Assembly (NCBI GenBank): GCA_044226845.1
Contig: JBGAGG010000013.1
Location: forward strand, 1 to 64,000
Source of the DNA: JAFDZO01 sp044226845
GTDB taxonomy: Bacteria > Bacteroidota > Ignavibacteria > Tepidaquicellales > Tepidaquicellaceae
Direction: 5' to 3'
DNA: 64,000 nucleotides
Made by a program: the position numbers and the translations under genes. The notes under the pieces were generated by a model. The model saw only the letters and a list, made by a program, of their open reading frames with translations, was not told where the DNA came from and ran no database searches. Shown piece by piece: positions 25,697 to 35,860 of the stretch. Every line of letters starts with the position of its first letter. Position 1 is the stretch's first letter.

Positions 25697-26962
25697 ATGA
25701 AAAAACTTATTGCAATTTTATTATTACTCCCCTCTTTACTGTTAGCGCAGAATGATGTTAAAAAAAATGTGCAGGTAAATAAGTCATCATCTTATTTTGA
25801 GCCGGAGGAAATGACAATTGCAATAAATCCGACAAATCCGAATAACTTCATTGCCGGAGCAAATTTAGACTGGTATTATTATTCATTCGATAAGGGCAAG
25901 ACTTGGACTGAAGGCAAGATGCCGGGTCCTGTTATCTACGGTGACCCCATGGTTTACTTTGATATGCTCGGCAATGCTTACTACTGCCATTTAGGACCGT
26001 TCGGCAATACAGGAATTTTAATTGCGCGTTCATCAGACGGCGGGAAGACATGGAGCGAAAGCAAAAAAATATACGGCAATGACGGAAGTGTTCCATTCAT
26101 GGATAAAGAATGGCTGACATCTGACAGAAGCGATACAAAGTATAAAAATAATTTGTATATCTCCTGGACACAGTTCGATAAATACGGAAGCAGTAACCCA
26201 AAAGACTCGTCAAGAATTTTATTTTCACGCTCTACTGACCACGGAGTTACTTTTTCTTCTCCGCTGGTAATCTCAAAGTATTTGGGAGATTCAAAGGACG
26301 GTGATTCAACAGTTGAGGGCGCAGTGCCATGCGTAAGTCCCGAAGGCAATGTTTACGTAGCATGGAGCGGTCCCCAGGGAATTGTTTTCACAAAATCCAC
26401 TGACGGAGGTTTATCATTCCCGCCGGAAAAATTTGTAGTTAAGCAGGCAGGCGGATGGACTTACGAAGTGCCGGGAATTTACAGATGCAACGGACTGCCT
26501 TTTACTGACTGTGATATTTCAGAGAGTCCTTACAGAGGAACAATCTATATAAATTATTCCGACAGCACGAACGGCGACCATGATGTTTTTATAGTGAAGT
26601 CAACCGATGAAGGCGAGACATGGAGTGCGCCTATAAGAGTAAATGATGATGCAATAGGCAATGGCAAGGAGCAGTTCATGAGTCACTTCAGTGTTGATCC
26701 TGTTACAGGAGTAATCAACGTTTTATTTTACGATAGAAGAAATTACGATGACAGAAAAACGGACGTTTATATGGCAAGAAGCACAGACGGAGGAGCAACT
26801 TTTGAGAATATAAAGGTAAGCGATGAGCCTTTCACACCGGTCAAATCAATTTTCTTCGGTGATTATATCGGAATTAATTCCTATAATAATCTTGTAACGT
26901 GCCTCTGGATGAAACTTGACGGCACGCAGCTATCGGTGCAGAATTTTACAAAACAATTTTAA
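25697..26962 (+). CDS. Secreted sialidase-like protein with BNR/Asp-box repeats
   Basis: 421 aa from ATG 25697, where a signal peptide begins (MKKLIAILLLLPSLLLAQ). Five or more Asp-box motifs S-x-D-x-G-x-x-W/F: FDKGKTW, SSDGGKTW, STDHGVTF, STDGGLSF, STDEGETW, STDGGATF, consistent with a six-bladed beta-propeller. True sialidases need an Arg triad that I cannot confirm, so a sugar-binding or unrelated propeller is equally possible. A longer reading from 25661 is rejected because it is repeat DNA. Confidence 0.8.
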   Translation: MKKLIAILLLLPSLLLAQNDVKKNVQVNKSSSYFEPEEMTIAINPTNPNNFIAGANLDWYYYSFDKGKTWTEGKMPGPVIYGDPMVYFDMLGNAYYCHLGPFGNTGILIARSSDGGKTWSESKKIYGNDGSVPFMDKEWLTSDRSDTKYKNNLYISWTQFDKYGSSNPKDSSRILFSRSTDHGVTFSSPLVISKYLGDSKDGDSTVEGAVPCVSPEGNVYVAWSGPQGIVFTKSTDGGLSFPPEKFVVKQAGGWTYEVPGIYRCNGLPFTDCDISESPYRGTIYINYSDSTNGDHDVFIVKSTDEGETWSAPIRVNDDAIGNGKEQFMSHFSVDPVTGVINVLFYDRRNYDDRKTDVYMARSTDGGATFENIKVSDEPFTPVKSIFFGDYIGINSYNNLVTCLWMKLDGTQLSVQNFTKQF

Positions 26963-26988
26963 TCTTTATTTAATAATAGAATATTACA

Positions 26989-28311
26989 TTGGCAGAGAGC
27001 AAAGGATATCAGGTATCGGCAAGAAAATACAGACCGCAGAGATTCGATGAAGTTTCCTCGCAGGAATTTGTTACGGACACATTAAAGAATGCAATAATCA
27101 CTGAAAAGATTGCTCATGCATATATTTTAAGCGGACCGCGGGGAGTAGGCAAAACTACTATTGCTAGAATTTTTGCTAAGGCGCTTAACTGCAAAAATTT
27201 ACAGAACGGCGAGCCGTGCAACGTTTGCGACAGCTGCGTTGAAATCACAAAGGGAACACATCCCGATGTATTCGAGCTCGATGCGGCATCGAACAGAGGT
27301 ATAGATGACGTTCGTGCAATTCAAGATGCTGCAAAGTTTTATCCCATCAAAGGAAAGAAAAAATTCTTTATTGTCGATGAAGTTCACATGCTTACGGGGG
27401 CAGCGTTCAATGCAATGCTTAAAATCCTAGAAGAGCCGCCGGAGTATCTTGTATTTATTTTAGCGACTACAAATCCCGAGAAAGTCCCGCAGACAATTTT
27501 AAGCCGCTGCCAGAGATTTATTTTGAAGCGTATTAAGATAGATGAGATAATGGGCAATATAAAAGAGATTGCCAAAGAAGAGAAAATAAAAATTGACGAA
27601 GAATCTTTGTTTTTAATTGCAAAATTAGGCGACGGCGCGCTGAGAGATTCGCAGGGAATTTTTGATATGGCTGTTTCTTTCTGCGGAGAAAATATAAAAT
27701 TCGAAGAGCTTAATAAATTTTTAAATCTCCCCGATAAAGAAACGTTCTTCAAAATCTCGGATTTTATTCACGAAGGAAATTCAAAAGAGATTATTTCTTT
27801 ATTTAATTCATTGATTGACCAGGGTTTTGATTTGCAAACTTTTTTTAACGGATTAATTGAACATCTTAGAAATTTATTAATCATAACGTCTACAAGCAAC
27901 GTTGAATTACTAAGCGAGTCCGATGTAATAAGAAGCCGTTACCTTGAAACTTCAAAAAAATATACTGAAGGACAGGTATTACGACTTCTTAAAATTTTAT
28001 TCGAGAGCGAAGGAAGATTTAAATTTTCCGGCAATCAGAAATTACTACTGGAGTCAATTTTAATAGAGCTTTGCAGAGTGAATGCAGAGGTGAAAGACTT
28101 ATCGGAAATGATTGCAGTTGTAAATTCATTAAAGAACAGAAACGCAGAAGCAAAGCCGATAAAACAGAATTTCAGAATTACCCAGTCAGTTGTAGAAGTT
28201 GATAAGGCAATTGCTAAAGAAGAAAGTAAGCAAGAAGAGGTAAAAAAATCTTTAGCAGATATGATAAAAGAAATGTTCGATGCAGAAGATTACGAAATTC
28301 CTCAAAGATAA
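26989..28311 (+). CDS. dnaX: DNA polymerase III subunit gamma/tau
   Basis: 440 aa. TTG start 26 bases after the previous stop; the sequence begins YQVSARKYRPQRFDEVSSQE as in the family. Walker A GPRGVGKTTIARI, zinc module CNVCDSC preceded by C of LNCKN, Walker B FFIVDEVHML, SRC motif LSRCQRF. It is the clamp-loader motor of the replisome. It is short compared with tau (600+ residues), with only a small helical tail (SLADMIKEMF), so the product is gamma-like and lacks the usual polymerase-binding domain. Confidence 0.95.
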   Translation: MAESKGYQVSARKYRPQRFDEVSSQEFVTDTLKNAIITEKIAHAYILSGPRGVGKTTIARIFAKALNCKNLQNGEPCNVCDSCVEITKGTHPDVFELDAASNRGIDDVRAIQDAAKFYPIKGKKKFFIVDEVHMLTGAAFNAMLKILEEPPEYLVFILATTNPEKVPQTILSRCQRFILKRIKIDEIMGNIKEIAKEEKIKIDEESLFLIAKLGDGALRDSQGIFDMAVSFCGENIKFEELNKFLNLPDKETFFKISDFIHEGNSKEIISLFNSLIDQGFDLQTFFNGLIEHLRNLLIITSTSNVELLSESDVIRSRYLETSKKYTEGQVLRLLKILFESEGRFKFSGNQKLLLESILIELCRVNAEVKDLSEMIAVVNSLKNRNAEAKPIKQNFRITQSVVEVDKAIAKEESKQEEVKKSLADMIKEMFDAEDYEIPQR

Positions 28312-28350
28312 TTCACGTAACAACATATATCATCTATAATAATTCAACCA

Positions 28351-29244
28351 ATGAAAGATAAAAAATACTACTCAATCAAGAAAAACTTTCTGGCGATAGA
28401 GGAACAATACTCAGATTACAAGAATTCAAAAATTGCAATCCTGCCCGTACCCTATGAAGTAACTACTTCCTATGGTAAAGGAACGTCAAAGGGTCCGATG
28501 GCAATTTTAAAAGCTTCTCATTACGTGGAATTTTTTGATGAGGAGTTGAACCGCGAATTATGTTTTGAAAAAGGAATATGCTCGGTAAAGCAATTGGATA
28601 TGACAGATAAGCGCGGAAGCGCTGCGCTTGAATATATTCAGAAGCACGTTGCTCAGTTAATTGCAGATGATAAATTTGTTGTAACGCTTGGCGGCGAGCA
28701 TACAATTTCCACTGCTCCTATAAAAGCGCACTTCGATAAATATCCCGATATGACAATTCTGCACTTCGATGCTCATTCGGATTTAAGAGAAGAATACGAA
28801 GGAACGAAGTTTTCCCATGCATGCTTTGCAAAAAGAGTATCGGAGTTCACAACAAATATTACACAGGTCGGTATACGCGCTCAAAGCATTGAAGAGTTTT
28901 CATATATAAAAGAAAAAGATATAAAAACTTTTTATGCCTATGAAATAAGAAACGGAAGATACGGAGTTGACTGGCAGAATATGGTGCTTTCAACTTTAAG
29001 CGATAATGTTTACATAACGTTTGATGTAGATTATTTTGATCCTTCTATTATGCCTTCGACCGGAACTCCCGAGCCGAACGGCTTGTACTGGGCGGAGACA
29101 ATGAATTTGCTGAAACGCTTAGGCGAGACAAAAAATGTTGTAGGGTTCGATGTAGTTGAACTAGCCCCGAGAAAAGATTTCACATATCCCGATTTCATGA
29201 CTGCAAAACTCATTTATAAAATGTTGAATTATTTTATAAAGTAA
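28351..29244 (+). CDS. speB: Agmatinase / ureohydrolase family
   Basis: 297 aa. The three binuclear Mn motifs are present: GGEHTIS, LHFDAHSDLREEYEG, FDVDYFDPSIMPSTGTPEP. It most likely hydrolyses agmatine to putrescine and urea in the cytosol; arginase and formiminoglutamase are related alternatives. With an ftcD gene at 1.8 kb, formiminoglutamase is conceivable but the start (NFLAIEEQYSDY, ILPVPYE) fits speB-type proteins. Confidence 0.85.
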   Translation: MKDKKYYSIKKNFLAIEEQYSDYKNSKIAILPVPYEVTTSYGKGTSKGPMAILKASHYVEFFDEELNRELCFEKGICSVKQLDMTDKRGSAALEYIQKHVAQLIADDKFVVTLGGEHTISTAPIKAHFDKYPDMTILHFDAHSDLREEYEGTKFSHACFAKRVSEFTTNITQVGIRAQSIEEFSYIKEKDIKTFYAYEIRNGRYGVDWQNMVLSTLSDNVYITFDVDYFDPSIMPSTGTPEPNGLYWAETMNLLKRLGETKNVVGFDVVELAPRKDFTYPDFMTAKLIYKMLNYFIK

Positions 29245-29277
29245 TTCAAGAAGCTAAACTATTTTATAAAATAATTT

Positions 29278-29940
29278 ATGGCAGCAATACTTGCTAAGAA
29301 CGAAGTTAAAAAATATGCTCTTGTTGTAAACAAGAAGCTTGCAGAGTTATATCCCAATGCAAAGTGTCACATAGATTTTCAGAATGCATTTCAGTTATTG
29401 ATATCAACTGTTCTTGCAGCGCAATGCACTGATATTAGAGTGAATGCAACAATGGTTCCGCTGTACAAATCAAAATATAAAAAGCCTCAGGATATATTGG
29501 TTGACGGTCTCGAAAATTTCCGTAACGAAATTAAGTCTATAAACTTTTTTAATAATAAAGCAAAAGCTGTTATAGCTATTTGTGAAGTATTAGTTGAAAA
29601 GCATAAAGGGAAAGTCCCCTGTGATATGGATGCCTTGACTGAGCTTGTAGGCGTCGGAAGAAAATCGGCAAGCGTAGTGCTTGGCAATACATGCGGAGTG
29701 AAAGATGTAATTATAGTTGATACACATTTAAAAAGAGTATCAGGCAGGCTTGGCTTAATAAAAAATGAAGACCCGACTAAAATAGAATTTGAATTAAAAG
29801 AGCTGATTCCTCCTGATGACCAGTGGCATTTTTCAATGAGGATCGGAGAGCATGGCAGAGTGATATGCCACGCTAAAAAACCGAACTGTCCCGAATGCGC
29901 TTTCAATCAGTCCTGCCCATCCAGTCTTGTAAGAGCTTAG
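29278..29940 (+). CDS. nth: Endonuclease III, DNA glycosylase/AP lyase
   Basis: 220 aa. Helix-hairpin-helix LVGVGRKSASVVLGN with the catalytic Lys of this motif, catalytic Asp in VDTHLKRVSGRLG, and C-terminal 4Fe-4S cluster with Cys spacing 6-2-5 (CHAKKPNCPECAFNQSC). It removes oxidised pyrimidines from DNA. Gene is 33 bases after speB. Confidence 0.95.
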   Translation: MAAILAKNEVKKYALVVNKKLAELYPNAKCHIDFQNAFQLLISTVLAAQCTDIRVNATMVPLYKSKYKKPQDILVDGLENFRNEIKSINFFNNKAKAVIAICEVLVEKHKGKVPCDMDALTELVGVGRKSASVVLGNTCGVKDVIIVDTHLKRVSGRLGLIKNEDPTKIEFELKELIPPDDQWHFSMRIGEHGRVICHAKKPNCPECAFNQSCPSSLVRA

Positions 29941-29967
29941 TTATTTTAAAAACTTAAAATACTGACT

Positions 29968-31635
29968 ATGAAAAATCAAAGACACACTTTGGCAAAGATA
30001 ATTCTGATTGTTATCTTTTTATTTTCAGCTTCTGTTTATGCAAACTCCCCTTACAGCCAATCAACGTGTATAGTAAAATTTAAAAGTAATTCAACATTAT
30101 TTAAACAGATTCGTGGTACTATTAATGCAACCGACGGGCGAACAACTAATCTTCAAACTCTTTCATTATTAAGCTCTGAGCTGCAATCATTCGGAGCAAA
30201 ATATTTTATAAAAAACATTACTGCTGCAAAGCCGAACGCAGATGAAACGGAACTTCCTGCAGGCATGCAGCGAATTTTCTTTTTTGAACTAAACAGTAAG
30301 CAGGATATGGAATCCTATATTGCGCAGCTTAAAAAAGAACCGTTTATTGAATATGCAGAGTATGATTTTATAGGTTACGGAAGCGGCAAATCGGAAGAGA
30401 CAAGTGTAATTCCAAATGACCCGCAGTTTGGAAATCAATGGGGACTAAGAAATACAGGTCAGGTAATAAACAGCATTACAGGTATTGCAGGAAACGATAT
30501 TAATGTTGCAGGAGCATGGGATATAACTACGGGAAGCGCAAATATAAAAATCGGAGTGCTGGATTCAGGTATGCCTTTGGCAGCAAGCGAGTTTACAGGC
30601 AGACTTACTCCCGGATATGATTTTGCAAACAACGATAATAATCCAACGGATGATCAGGGACACGGCTCGAATGTGGGAAGTATCATAGGCGCAAAAGGAA
30701 ATAACGGTTCTGTAATGGCAGGTGTTAACTGGAACAGCAAAATTATCCCTGTAAAAATACTTGATGCGAATAATTCAGGATTGTATTCATGGTGGGTATC
30801 GGGAATAACTTATGCAGCGGATAGCGGAGCAAAAGTTTTGAATATGAGTGTAGGCGGAAGCGGCTTCAGCCAGGCATTACAGGATGCAGTTACGTATGCA
30901 AACTCAAAGGGCGCAATTGTAGTTGTATGCATGATGAATAATAATAACGCTGTGCCGTATTATCCGGCAGCGTTTGATAATGTGATTGCAATCGGCGCAA
31001 TAAATAATCGAGGCAAGAGAGCAGTTCCTTTTTGCTGGGGCGGCGGCAGCAGCTACGGTTCGCATATAGATTTCTGCGCGCCGGGTGAAATGATACTCGG
31101 GTTGAATTATCAGAATACAAATGCAGTTACTTATTGGTGCGGAACTTCGCAGGCGACTCCTATGGTAACAGGAGTAGTAAGCCTTATGCTGAGCAGAAAT
31201 CCAAATCTTACATACACACAAATTTTTAATATTCTTAAAGCATCTGCAATTGATACACTTGGGAATAGAAATGCAGGTTGGAATCAGTATTACGGCTGGG
31301 GCAGAATAGATGCTGCGTTTGCATTGGCTCAGGTAATTCCGGCAGTAAATACAATCAGCACAGAGGTGCCTGAAGAATTTTATCTATCGCAGAATTATCC
31401 GAATCCGTTTAATCCGAGTACAAAAATTTCATTCGGAGTGTCAGTTTCTTCAGATGTAAAGATGAATATTTATGATCTGACAGGGAAAGAAGTTGCCGAG
31501 TTAGTGAATGAAAGAGTGCAGCCGGGGAAGTATGAAGTTACATTCGATGCTTCTGCGCTTGCGAGCGGAACATACTTTGTGAGAATAAATGCAGGAAGCT
31601 ATACCGAGTCTAAAAAAATTACTTTACTAAAATAA
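29968..31635 (+). CDS. Secreted S8 subtilisin-like protease with type IX sorting domain
   Basis: 555 aa. Signal peptide (1-25), an inhibitor-like prodomain (30-135), catalytic domain with Asp199 (GVLDSG), His232 (GHGSNVG) and Ser394 (CGTSQATPMV), and a C-terminal domain from residue 470 beginning YLSQNYPNPFNPSTKISF and ending with a K-rich tail (ESKKITLLK). The last 80 residues are the Por/T9SS sorting domain that directs outer-membrane translocation and surface attachment. One of two such proteins in the window; the secretion machinery itself is not here. Confidence 0.94.
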   Translation: MKNQRHTLAKIILIVIFLFSASVYANSPYSQSTCIVKFKSNSTLFKQIRGTINATDGRTTNLQTLSLLSSELQSFGAKYFIKNITAAKPNADETELPAGMQRIFFFELNSKQDMESYIAQLKKEPFIEYAEYDFIGYGSGKSEETSVIPNDPQFGNQWGLRNTGQVINSITGIAGNDINVAGAWDITTGSANIKIGVLDSGMPLAASEFTGRLTPGYDFANNDNNPTDDQGHGSNVGSIIGAKGNNGSVMAGVNWNSKIIPVKILDANNSGLYSWWVSGITYAADSGAKVLNMSVGGSGFSQALQDAVTYANSKGAIVVVCMMNNNNAVPYYPAAFDNVIAIGAINNRGKRAVPFCWGGGSSYGSHIDFCAPGEMILGLNYQNTNAVTYWCGTSQATPMVTGVVSLMLSRNPNLTYTQIFNILKASAIDTLGNRNAGWNQYYGWGRIDAAFALAQVIPAVNTISTEVPEEFYLSQNYPNPFNPSTKISFGVSVSSDVKMNIYDLTGKEVAELVNERVQPGKYEVTFDASALASGTYFVRINAGSYTESKKITLLK

Positions 31636-31644
31636 AAACACTTA

Positions 31645-32160
31645 ATGCCAAAACCTTTCTCAGATGAAACACTATCAAAGATAGAAGTTATATTAATGGA
31701 TCTTGACGGATGCCTAACAACGGGACACATTGTTTACCTAAGCTCGGGCGAAGATCTGAAAATTTTTAATACACATGACGGCTACGGAATTGTGAGAGCA
31801 AGAAAGCTCGGAATGAAGTTCGGAGTGATAAGCGGAATGAGTTCACTCGTAAATCAAAGAAGAGTTGAGAGATTACAGATAGACCATTTGTATCAGGATG
31901 TTGACGATAAAACACTCCCCTATAAAGAACTGAAAGAAATGTATAAACTGAACGACGAAAGCTTTGCATATATAGGCGATGATGAGTTTGATATCGGCTT
32001 ATTAAAACTGGTGGGATTTTCCTGTTGCCCAAATAATGCAATGTCGGAGGTGAAAAAAAATGTTGACTACATTTGCACAAAAGACGGCGGTCAGGGATGT
32101 GTGAGAGAGATTATTGATATGATATTGAAAGCGAAGGGATTGCTGCCAACTCATTCTTAA
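31645..32160 (+). CDS. KdsC-like HAD phosphatase
   Basis: 171 aa. HAD motif ILMDLDGCLTTG, short length without cap, and the C-terminal YIGDDEFD and SCCPNNAMSEVKK match KdsC (3-deoxy-D-manno-octulosonate-8-phosphate phosphatase), which acts in lipopolysaccharide KDO synthesis. Related N-acylneuraminate-9-phosphate phosphatases share these motifs, so the substrate is not certain. It follows the protease by 10 bases and precedes a GlmU-like gene by 16. Confidence 0.85.
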   Translation: MPKPFSDETLSKIEVILMDLDGCLTTGHIVYLSSGEDLKIFNTHDGYGIVRARKLGMKFGVISGMSSLVNQRRVERLQIDHLYQDVDDKTLPYKELKEMYKLNDESFAYIGDDEFDIGLLKLVGFSCCPNNAMSEVKKNVDYICTKDGGQGCVREIIDMILKAKGLLPTHS

Positions 32161-32176
32161 TTTAAATTTTTACAAT

Positions 32177-33331
32177 ATGAATATAATACTTTTTGAAGAC
32201 GGGAATTACAAAAATCTTTTTCCGTTAAATATTCTCCGCCCTAACTTTGAAATAAAGTGCGGAGTATCGAATCTACTTGCGAAACATCTAAGGCGCGTTC
32301 CGGAAGGCTCGCAGGTAACTCTTCACGTTCGTAAGACTCTACAGGAATATGTTACAATGAAATATCCCGAGGCAAGCATCAACAAAGTTGATGTGAAGAA
32401 GTCATATGTTTTCCTTAATTCAAAAGTAATCTATTCAAAAAGTTTTTTTGAGAATCTGCCGAAGGCAAAGACCGATATAGTTTTAGTCGATAAAAATAAA
32501 ACTATTTTGTATGCTACAGTATCAGGCGCGCCTCTAACTTTGTTGGATTTCAAAAAGCCGAAGGTAAAGGTTACTGAATACAAAGAGAAGGATGTCAAAG
32601 TCATTGAGTACTCATGGGATACTATGAGATTTTTAGAAGGTGAATTAAAGAAAGAATTGCATTTCCTTTGCAAGGATTCAAATACATTAACACATCCGAA
32701 AGCAAAAGTTGCTCCTATAGTAATACTCGATGACTCTGCAGGAAAGATTTATGTTTCAGAACATGCAGTGATTGAACCTTTCTCGTATATAAAAGGACCA
32801 TGTTTCATAGGTAAAAACGCTGTGGTGAAATCAGGCAGCAAAATTTACGGGCCTGTCTCTATTGGCGAAGGATCAAGAGTATCGGGTGAGATTTCGGGAT
32901 GTATTTTCCATGCAAGAGTGAATAAGCAGCATGACGGATTTGTAGGCAACTCTTACTTCTCTGAGTTTGTTAATCTTGGTGCAGATACGGTAACAAGTAA
33001 CTTAAAAAATAATTATTCTAAAGTAAGAGCGAAGCTCTTCAAAAAAGAATATGAAACGGATTTGCAATTCTTAGGAAGTATAATCGGCGACCATACGAAA
33101 ATCGGCATTAACACAATGCTGAATACGGGGACGGTAATCGGAGCGTTTGCAAATATTGCAGGCGGAGGATTTCCGGATAAGTTCATTGATTCATTTTCAT
33201 GGTATATCATAGGTAAAAAGCCTGCGAAGTATAAAATTCCTGATGCATTGAAGACGTGTGAAGTTGTTATGAACAGACGCGGAATAAAAATGACTAAGGA
33301 GTTTGAAAAATTAATTAAAGCTAAATATTAA
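32177..33331 (+). CDS. GlmU-like sugar-phosphate nucleotidyltransferase family protein
   Basis: 384 aa. The start MNIILFEDGNYKNLFPLN is the Bacteroidota nucleotidyltransferase form (PF type GlmU-like, with an unusual start instead of LAAGxGTRM). The C-terminal 180 residues have left-handed beta-helix hexapeptides (SEHAVIEPFSYIKGPCFIG, GADTVTSNLKNN, GDHTKIGINTMLNTGTV). A role in UDP-sugar or cell-wall precursor synthesis is likely. The missing N-terminal nucleotide loop leaves the catalytic state open. Confidence 0.75.
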   Translation: MNIILFEDGNYKNLFPLNILRPNFEIKCGVSNLLAKHLRRVPEGSQVTLHVRKTLQEYVTMKYPEASINKVDVKKSYVFLNSKVIYSKSFFENLPKAKTDIVLVDKNKTILYATVSGAPLTLLDFKKPKVKVTEYKEKDVKVIEYSWDTMRFLEGELKKELHFLCKDSNTLTHPKAKVAPIVILDDSAGKIYVSEHAVIEPFSYIKGPCFIGKNAVVKSGSKIYGPVSIGEGSRVSGEISGCIFHARVNKQHDGFVGNSYFSEFVNLGADTVTSNLKNNYSKVRAKLFKKEYETDLQFLGSIIGDHTKIGINTMLNTGTVIGAFANIAGGGFPDKFIDSFSWYIIGKKPAKYKIPDALKTCEVVMNRRGIKMTKEFEKLIKAKY

Positions 33332-33332
33332 A

Positions 33333-34430
33333 TTGGGTTATTTTATAGATGCGTTAGTTTTAGGCGGTTTAAGTGTTTGGTTTATTTTGTTTGTTAATTC
33401 AAAACGGTTCGGGAGGACTCCACCAAAGAATAGATATTCTGACTCTCCAAATTTTAAAGACGGTAAATTCTTCAACATTGAAGAAACTTCGGTAATTAAG
33501 AAGGCTACATCATTTTTCAGAACTCTATGGAAATTTATCAGGAAACCGAAAAATCTCGTACCTTCTAAATCTTTACCTTCAGTTAAAACAAATCTGAAGA
33601 ATCTAAATTATCAATCCCCTGCTATTATATGGTTCGGCCACTCATCTTACCTGATCACGCTAAAAAAATTCAACATCTTAGTTGACCCGGTTTTAGATGA
33701 CAATGCTTCCCCTATGTTTTTTCTGGGCAAGCCTTTTATGGGAACTGACGTTTACAAATCATCCGATATGCCTGATATTGATATGTTGATACTGACGCAT
33801 GACCACTTTGACCATCTTGAATACAAAACGGTAACAAGAATACATTCAAGAGCGAAACATATTTAAACCTCACTTGGCGTAAAATATCATCTTATGCATT
33901 GGGGAGTCCCGGAAAATAAAATCACTGAATTTGACTGGAACGATTCACACAATGTGCCAAATAATATTTCAGAAGAAATCACACTTACTGCTCTAACATC
34001 ACGTCATTTTTCAGGAAGGAAATTTTCAAAAAATGTATCGTTATGGAGCGCCTTCATTCTGCAGCTTGGAGACTGCAAAATTTATATCGGTGCAGATTCC
34101 GGCTATGGCAAACATTTTAAAGACATTGGTGAAAAGCACGGACCATTCCATCTTGCAATGATTGAATGCGGGCAATACGATAATGACTGGCCTATAGTTC
34201 ATATGACTCCCGAAGAAGCTTATCAGGCAGCAATAGATATTAAAACGGAAATTTTATTGCCTGACCATTGGGGGAAGTTTGCGCTTGCTCTTCATGCGTG
34301 GGATGAGCCGATGCACAGACTTTTTGCAGCGCATACTCAAAATAAGTTCAGGATTACAACTCCGTTGATTGGAGAACCCGTCGTTCTAAATGAAGAACTG
34401 CCTGATAAGAAGTGGTGGGAAACGATATAA
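33333..34430 (+). pseudogene. Metallo-beta-lactamase-fold hydrolase with internal stop codon
   Basis: Paralogue of the next gene. The reading frame starts at TTG 33333 and has the expected N-terminal membrane segment and WFGHSSYLI, VDPVL, LTHDHFDHLEYKT motifs, then hits TAA at 33864-33866. The same frame continues without gap as TSLGVKYHLMHWGVP and runs to 34430 with IYIGADSGYG, IECGQYD and LPDHWGKFAL. In the intact copy this position is Tyr (KIYTSLGV), so one base change (TAT/TAC to TAA) explains the stop. Readthrough, a sequencing error, or recent loss are possible. The enzyme type is NAPE-phospholipase D-like or UlaG-like. Confidence 0.8.
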
Positions 34431-34518
34431 GATTTAATCCAGTTCTTTTAGTTAAGTTCTATGCAGCGTCTCAGCACGAAGCATAATTTCTAATGAATTT
34501 TTAAAGAATATATAAAAT

Positions 34519-35631
34519 TTGATTTGGTTTATAGTATTAGGTGTAATAATAATTTTAGTAATATCAGTTCTTTTATTTTTGAAGTCTAAAGTATTTGGCG
34601 CATTGCCTGAAGAGGGAAAGTATTCTTCATCGCCGAATTACAAAAACGGAGCGTTCAGAAATCTTGAAGTAACTCCCATGATGGGTGATAAAACGGCTGA
34701 TAAAACCTCGGCTAAAAAAATGACGATGCTTGGAGCGTTATGGAAATTTTTAAATAAGCCGAAAAATACCCGACCACCAAGACCACTTCCTTCAGTTCAG
34801 ACAAATCTTAAAAATCTTAATTACGATGCGCCGGCAATTGTCTGGTTTGGACATTCATCGTATTTAATTTCTTATAAAGGAATAAATATATTAGTTGATC
34901 CTGTTTTCAGCGGGAGAACTTCTCCAGTTCCTATAGGAGGAAAGGCTTTCAAGGGTACAAATTACTATCAGGTTGAACATATGCCTGATATTGATATTTT
35001 AATTCTTACACACGACCATTATGACCATCTTGATTATAAAACAATCACTGAGCTTCATTCTAAAGTAAAAAAAATCTATACTTCACTTGGAGTTAGTCCG
35101 CATTTATTAAGATGGGGAGTTTCGCAAGGCAAGATTAACGAGATGGACTGGAATTACTTTGAGAGCTTATCTGAAAACATTAAACTCACTGCATTAACGG
35201 GAAGGCATTTTTCAGGAAGGCAGTTCAAAAGAAACCAATCGCTATGGAATTCATTCGTTCTGGAATTCTTCGGATATAAAATTTACGTTGGCGGAGATTC
35301 GGGCTACGGTAAACATTTTAAAGAAATAATTTCTAAGTACGGAACTTTTGATTTAGCATTGATAGAATGCGCGCAATATGGTGAGGGCTGGCCTTATATA
35401 CACATGACTCCGAAGCAATGTTATCAGGCAGCGGTTGATGTAAATACGAAAATTTTATTTCCTGTTCACTGGGGGAAATTTGCATTAGCTTTGCATCCAT
35501 GGGATGAACCGATTAAAAGATTATTGGCTGCGAATAAGAATAATGAAGTTGAGATTACTACTCCGTTGATTGGAGAAGTTGTTGTGATGGATAAAGAATT
35601 GCCGAAAAGTAATTGGTGGGAGCAGGTGTAA
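34519..35631 (+). CDS. Membrane-anchored metallo-beta-lactamase-fold hydrolase
   Basis: 370 aa. TTG start; N-terminal helix IWFIVLGVIIILVISVLLFL. Domain motifs WFGHSSYLI, LTHDHYDHLDYKT (HxHxDH-type zinc site), LTGRHFSGR, GGDSGYG, HMTPKQCYQAA and FPVHWGKFAL match the NAPE-PLD/UlaG-like group. It likely hydrolyses phosphodiesters or lactones of a lipid-like substrate; exact substrate unknown. It is the intact member of a tandem pair with the gene at 33333, about 90 bases upstream. Confidence 0.85.
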   Translation: MIWFIVLGVIIILVISVLLFLKSKVFGALPEEGKYSSSPNYKNGAFRNLEVTPMMGDKTADKTSAKKMTMLGALWKFLNKPKNTRPPRPLPSVQTNLKNLNYDAPAIVWFGHSSYLISYKGINILVDPVFSGRTSPVPIGGKAFKGTNYYQVEHMPDIDILILTHDHYDHLDYKTITELHSKVKKIYTSLGVSPHLLRWGVSQGKINEMDWNYFESLSENIKLTALTGRHFSGRQFKRNQSLWNSFVLEFFGYKIYVGGDSGYGKHFKEIISKYGTFDLALIECAQYGEGWPYIHMTPKQCYQAAVDVNTKILFPVHWGKFALALHPWDEPIKRLLAANKNNEVEITTPLIGEVVVMDKELPKSNWWEQV

Positions 35632-35649
35632 ATTTATCAAGCAGTATGT

Positions 35650-35686
35650 GACCTGACAGGTTTTCAATACTGTCAGGTCTTTTTGT
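35650..35686 (+). terminator. Intrinsic terminator, GACCTGACAG family
   Basis: Perfect 10-base stem GACCTGACAG (35650-35659) / CTGTCAGGTC (35670-35679) plus TTTTTGTG. The same stem and tail recur at 61.6 kb on the minus strand. Confidence 0.88.
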
Positions 35687-35717
35687 GTCTTCCAATAACT
35701 TACTTAGACCTCCCCGC

Positions 35718-35743
35718 GGCCTCCTCCTTATAAAGGAGGGGGA
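35718..35743. repeat. CCTCCTT..AAGGAGG hairpin repeat
   Basis: CCTCCTT/AAGGAGG palindrome of the family also seen at 20388, 20678 and 42935. Located between the terminator and tRNA-Val. Confidence 0.6.
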
Positions 35744-35860
35744 AAACATACTGCTGCATATATTGAAGCCCTATTTTGCAGAATAGGGCAATTGTAGTCA
35801 ATTGAATAAATTTTGAATATTGAGTATTTTGTTTATTCAATATGTTTTGCAATACATTTT

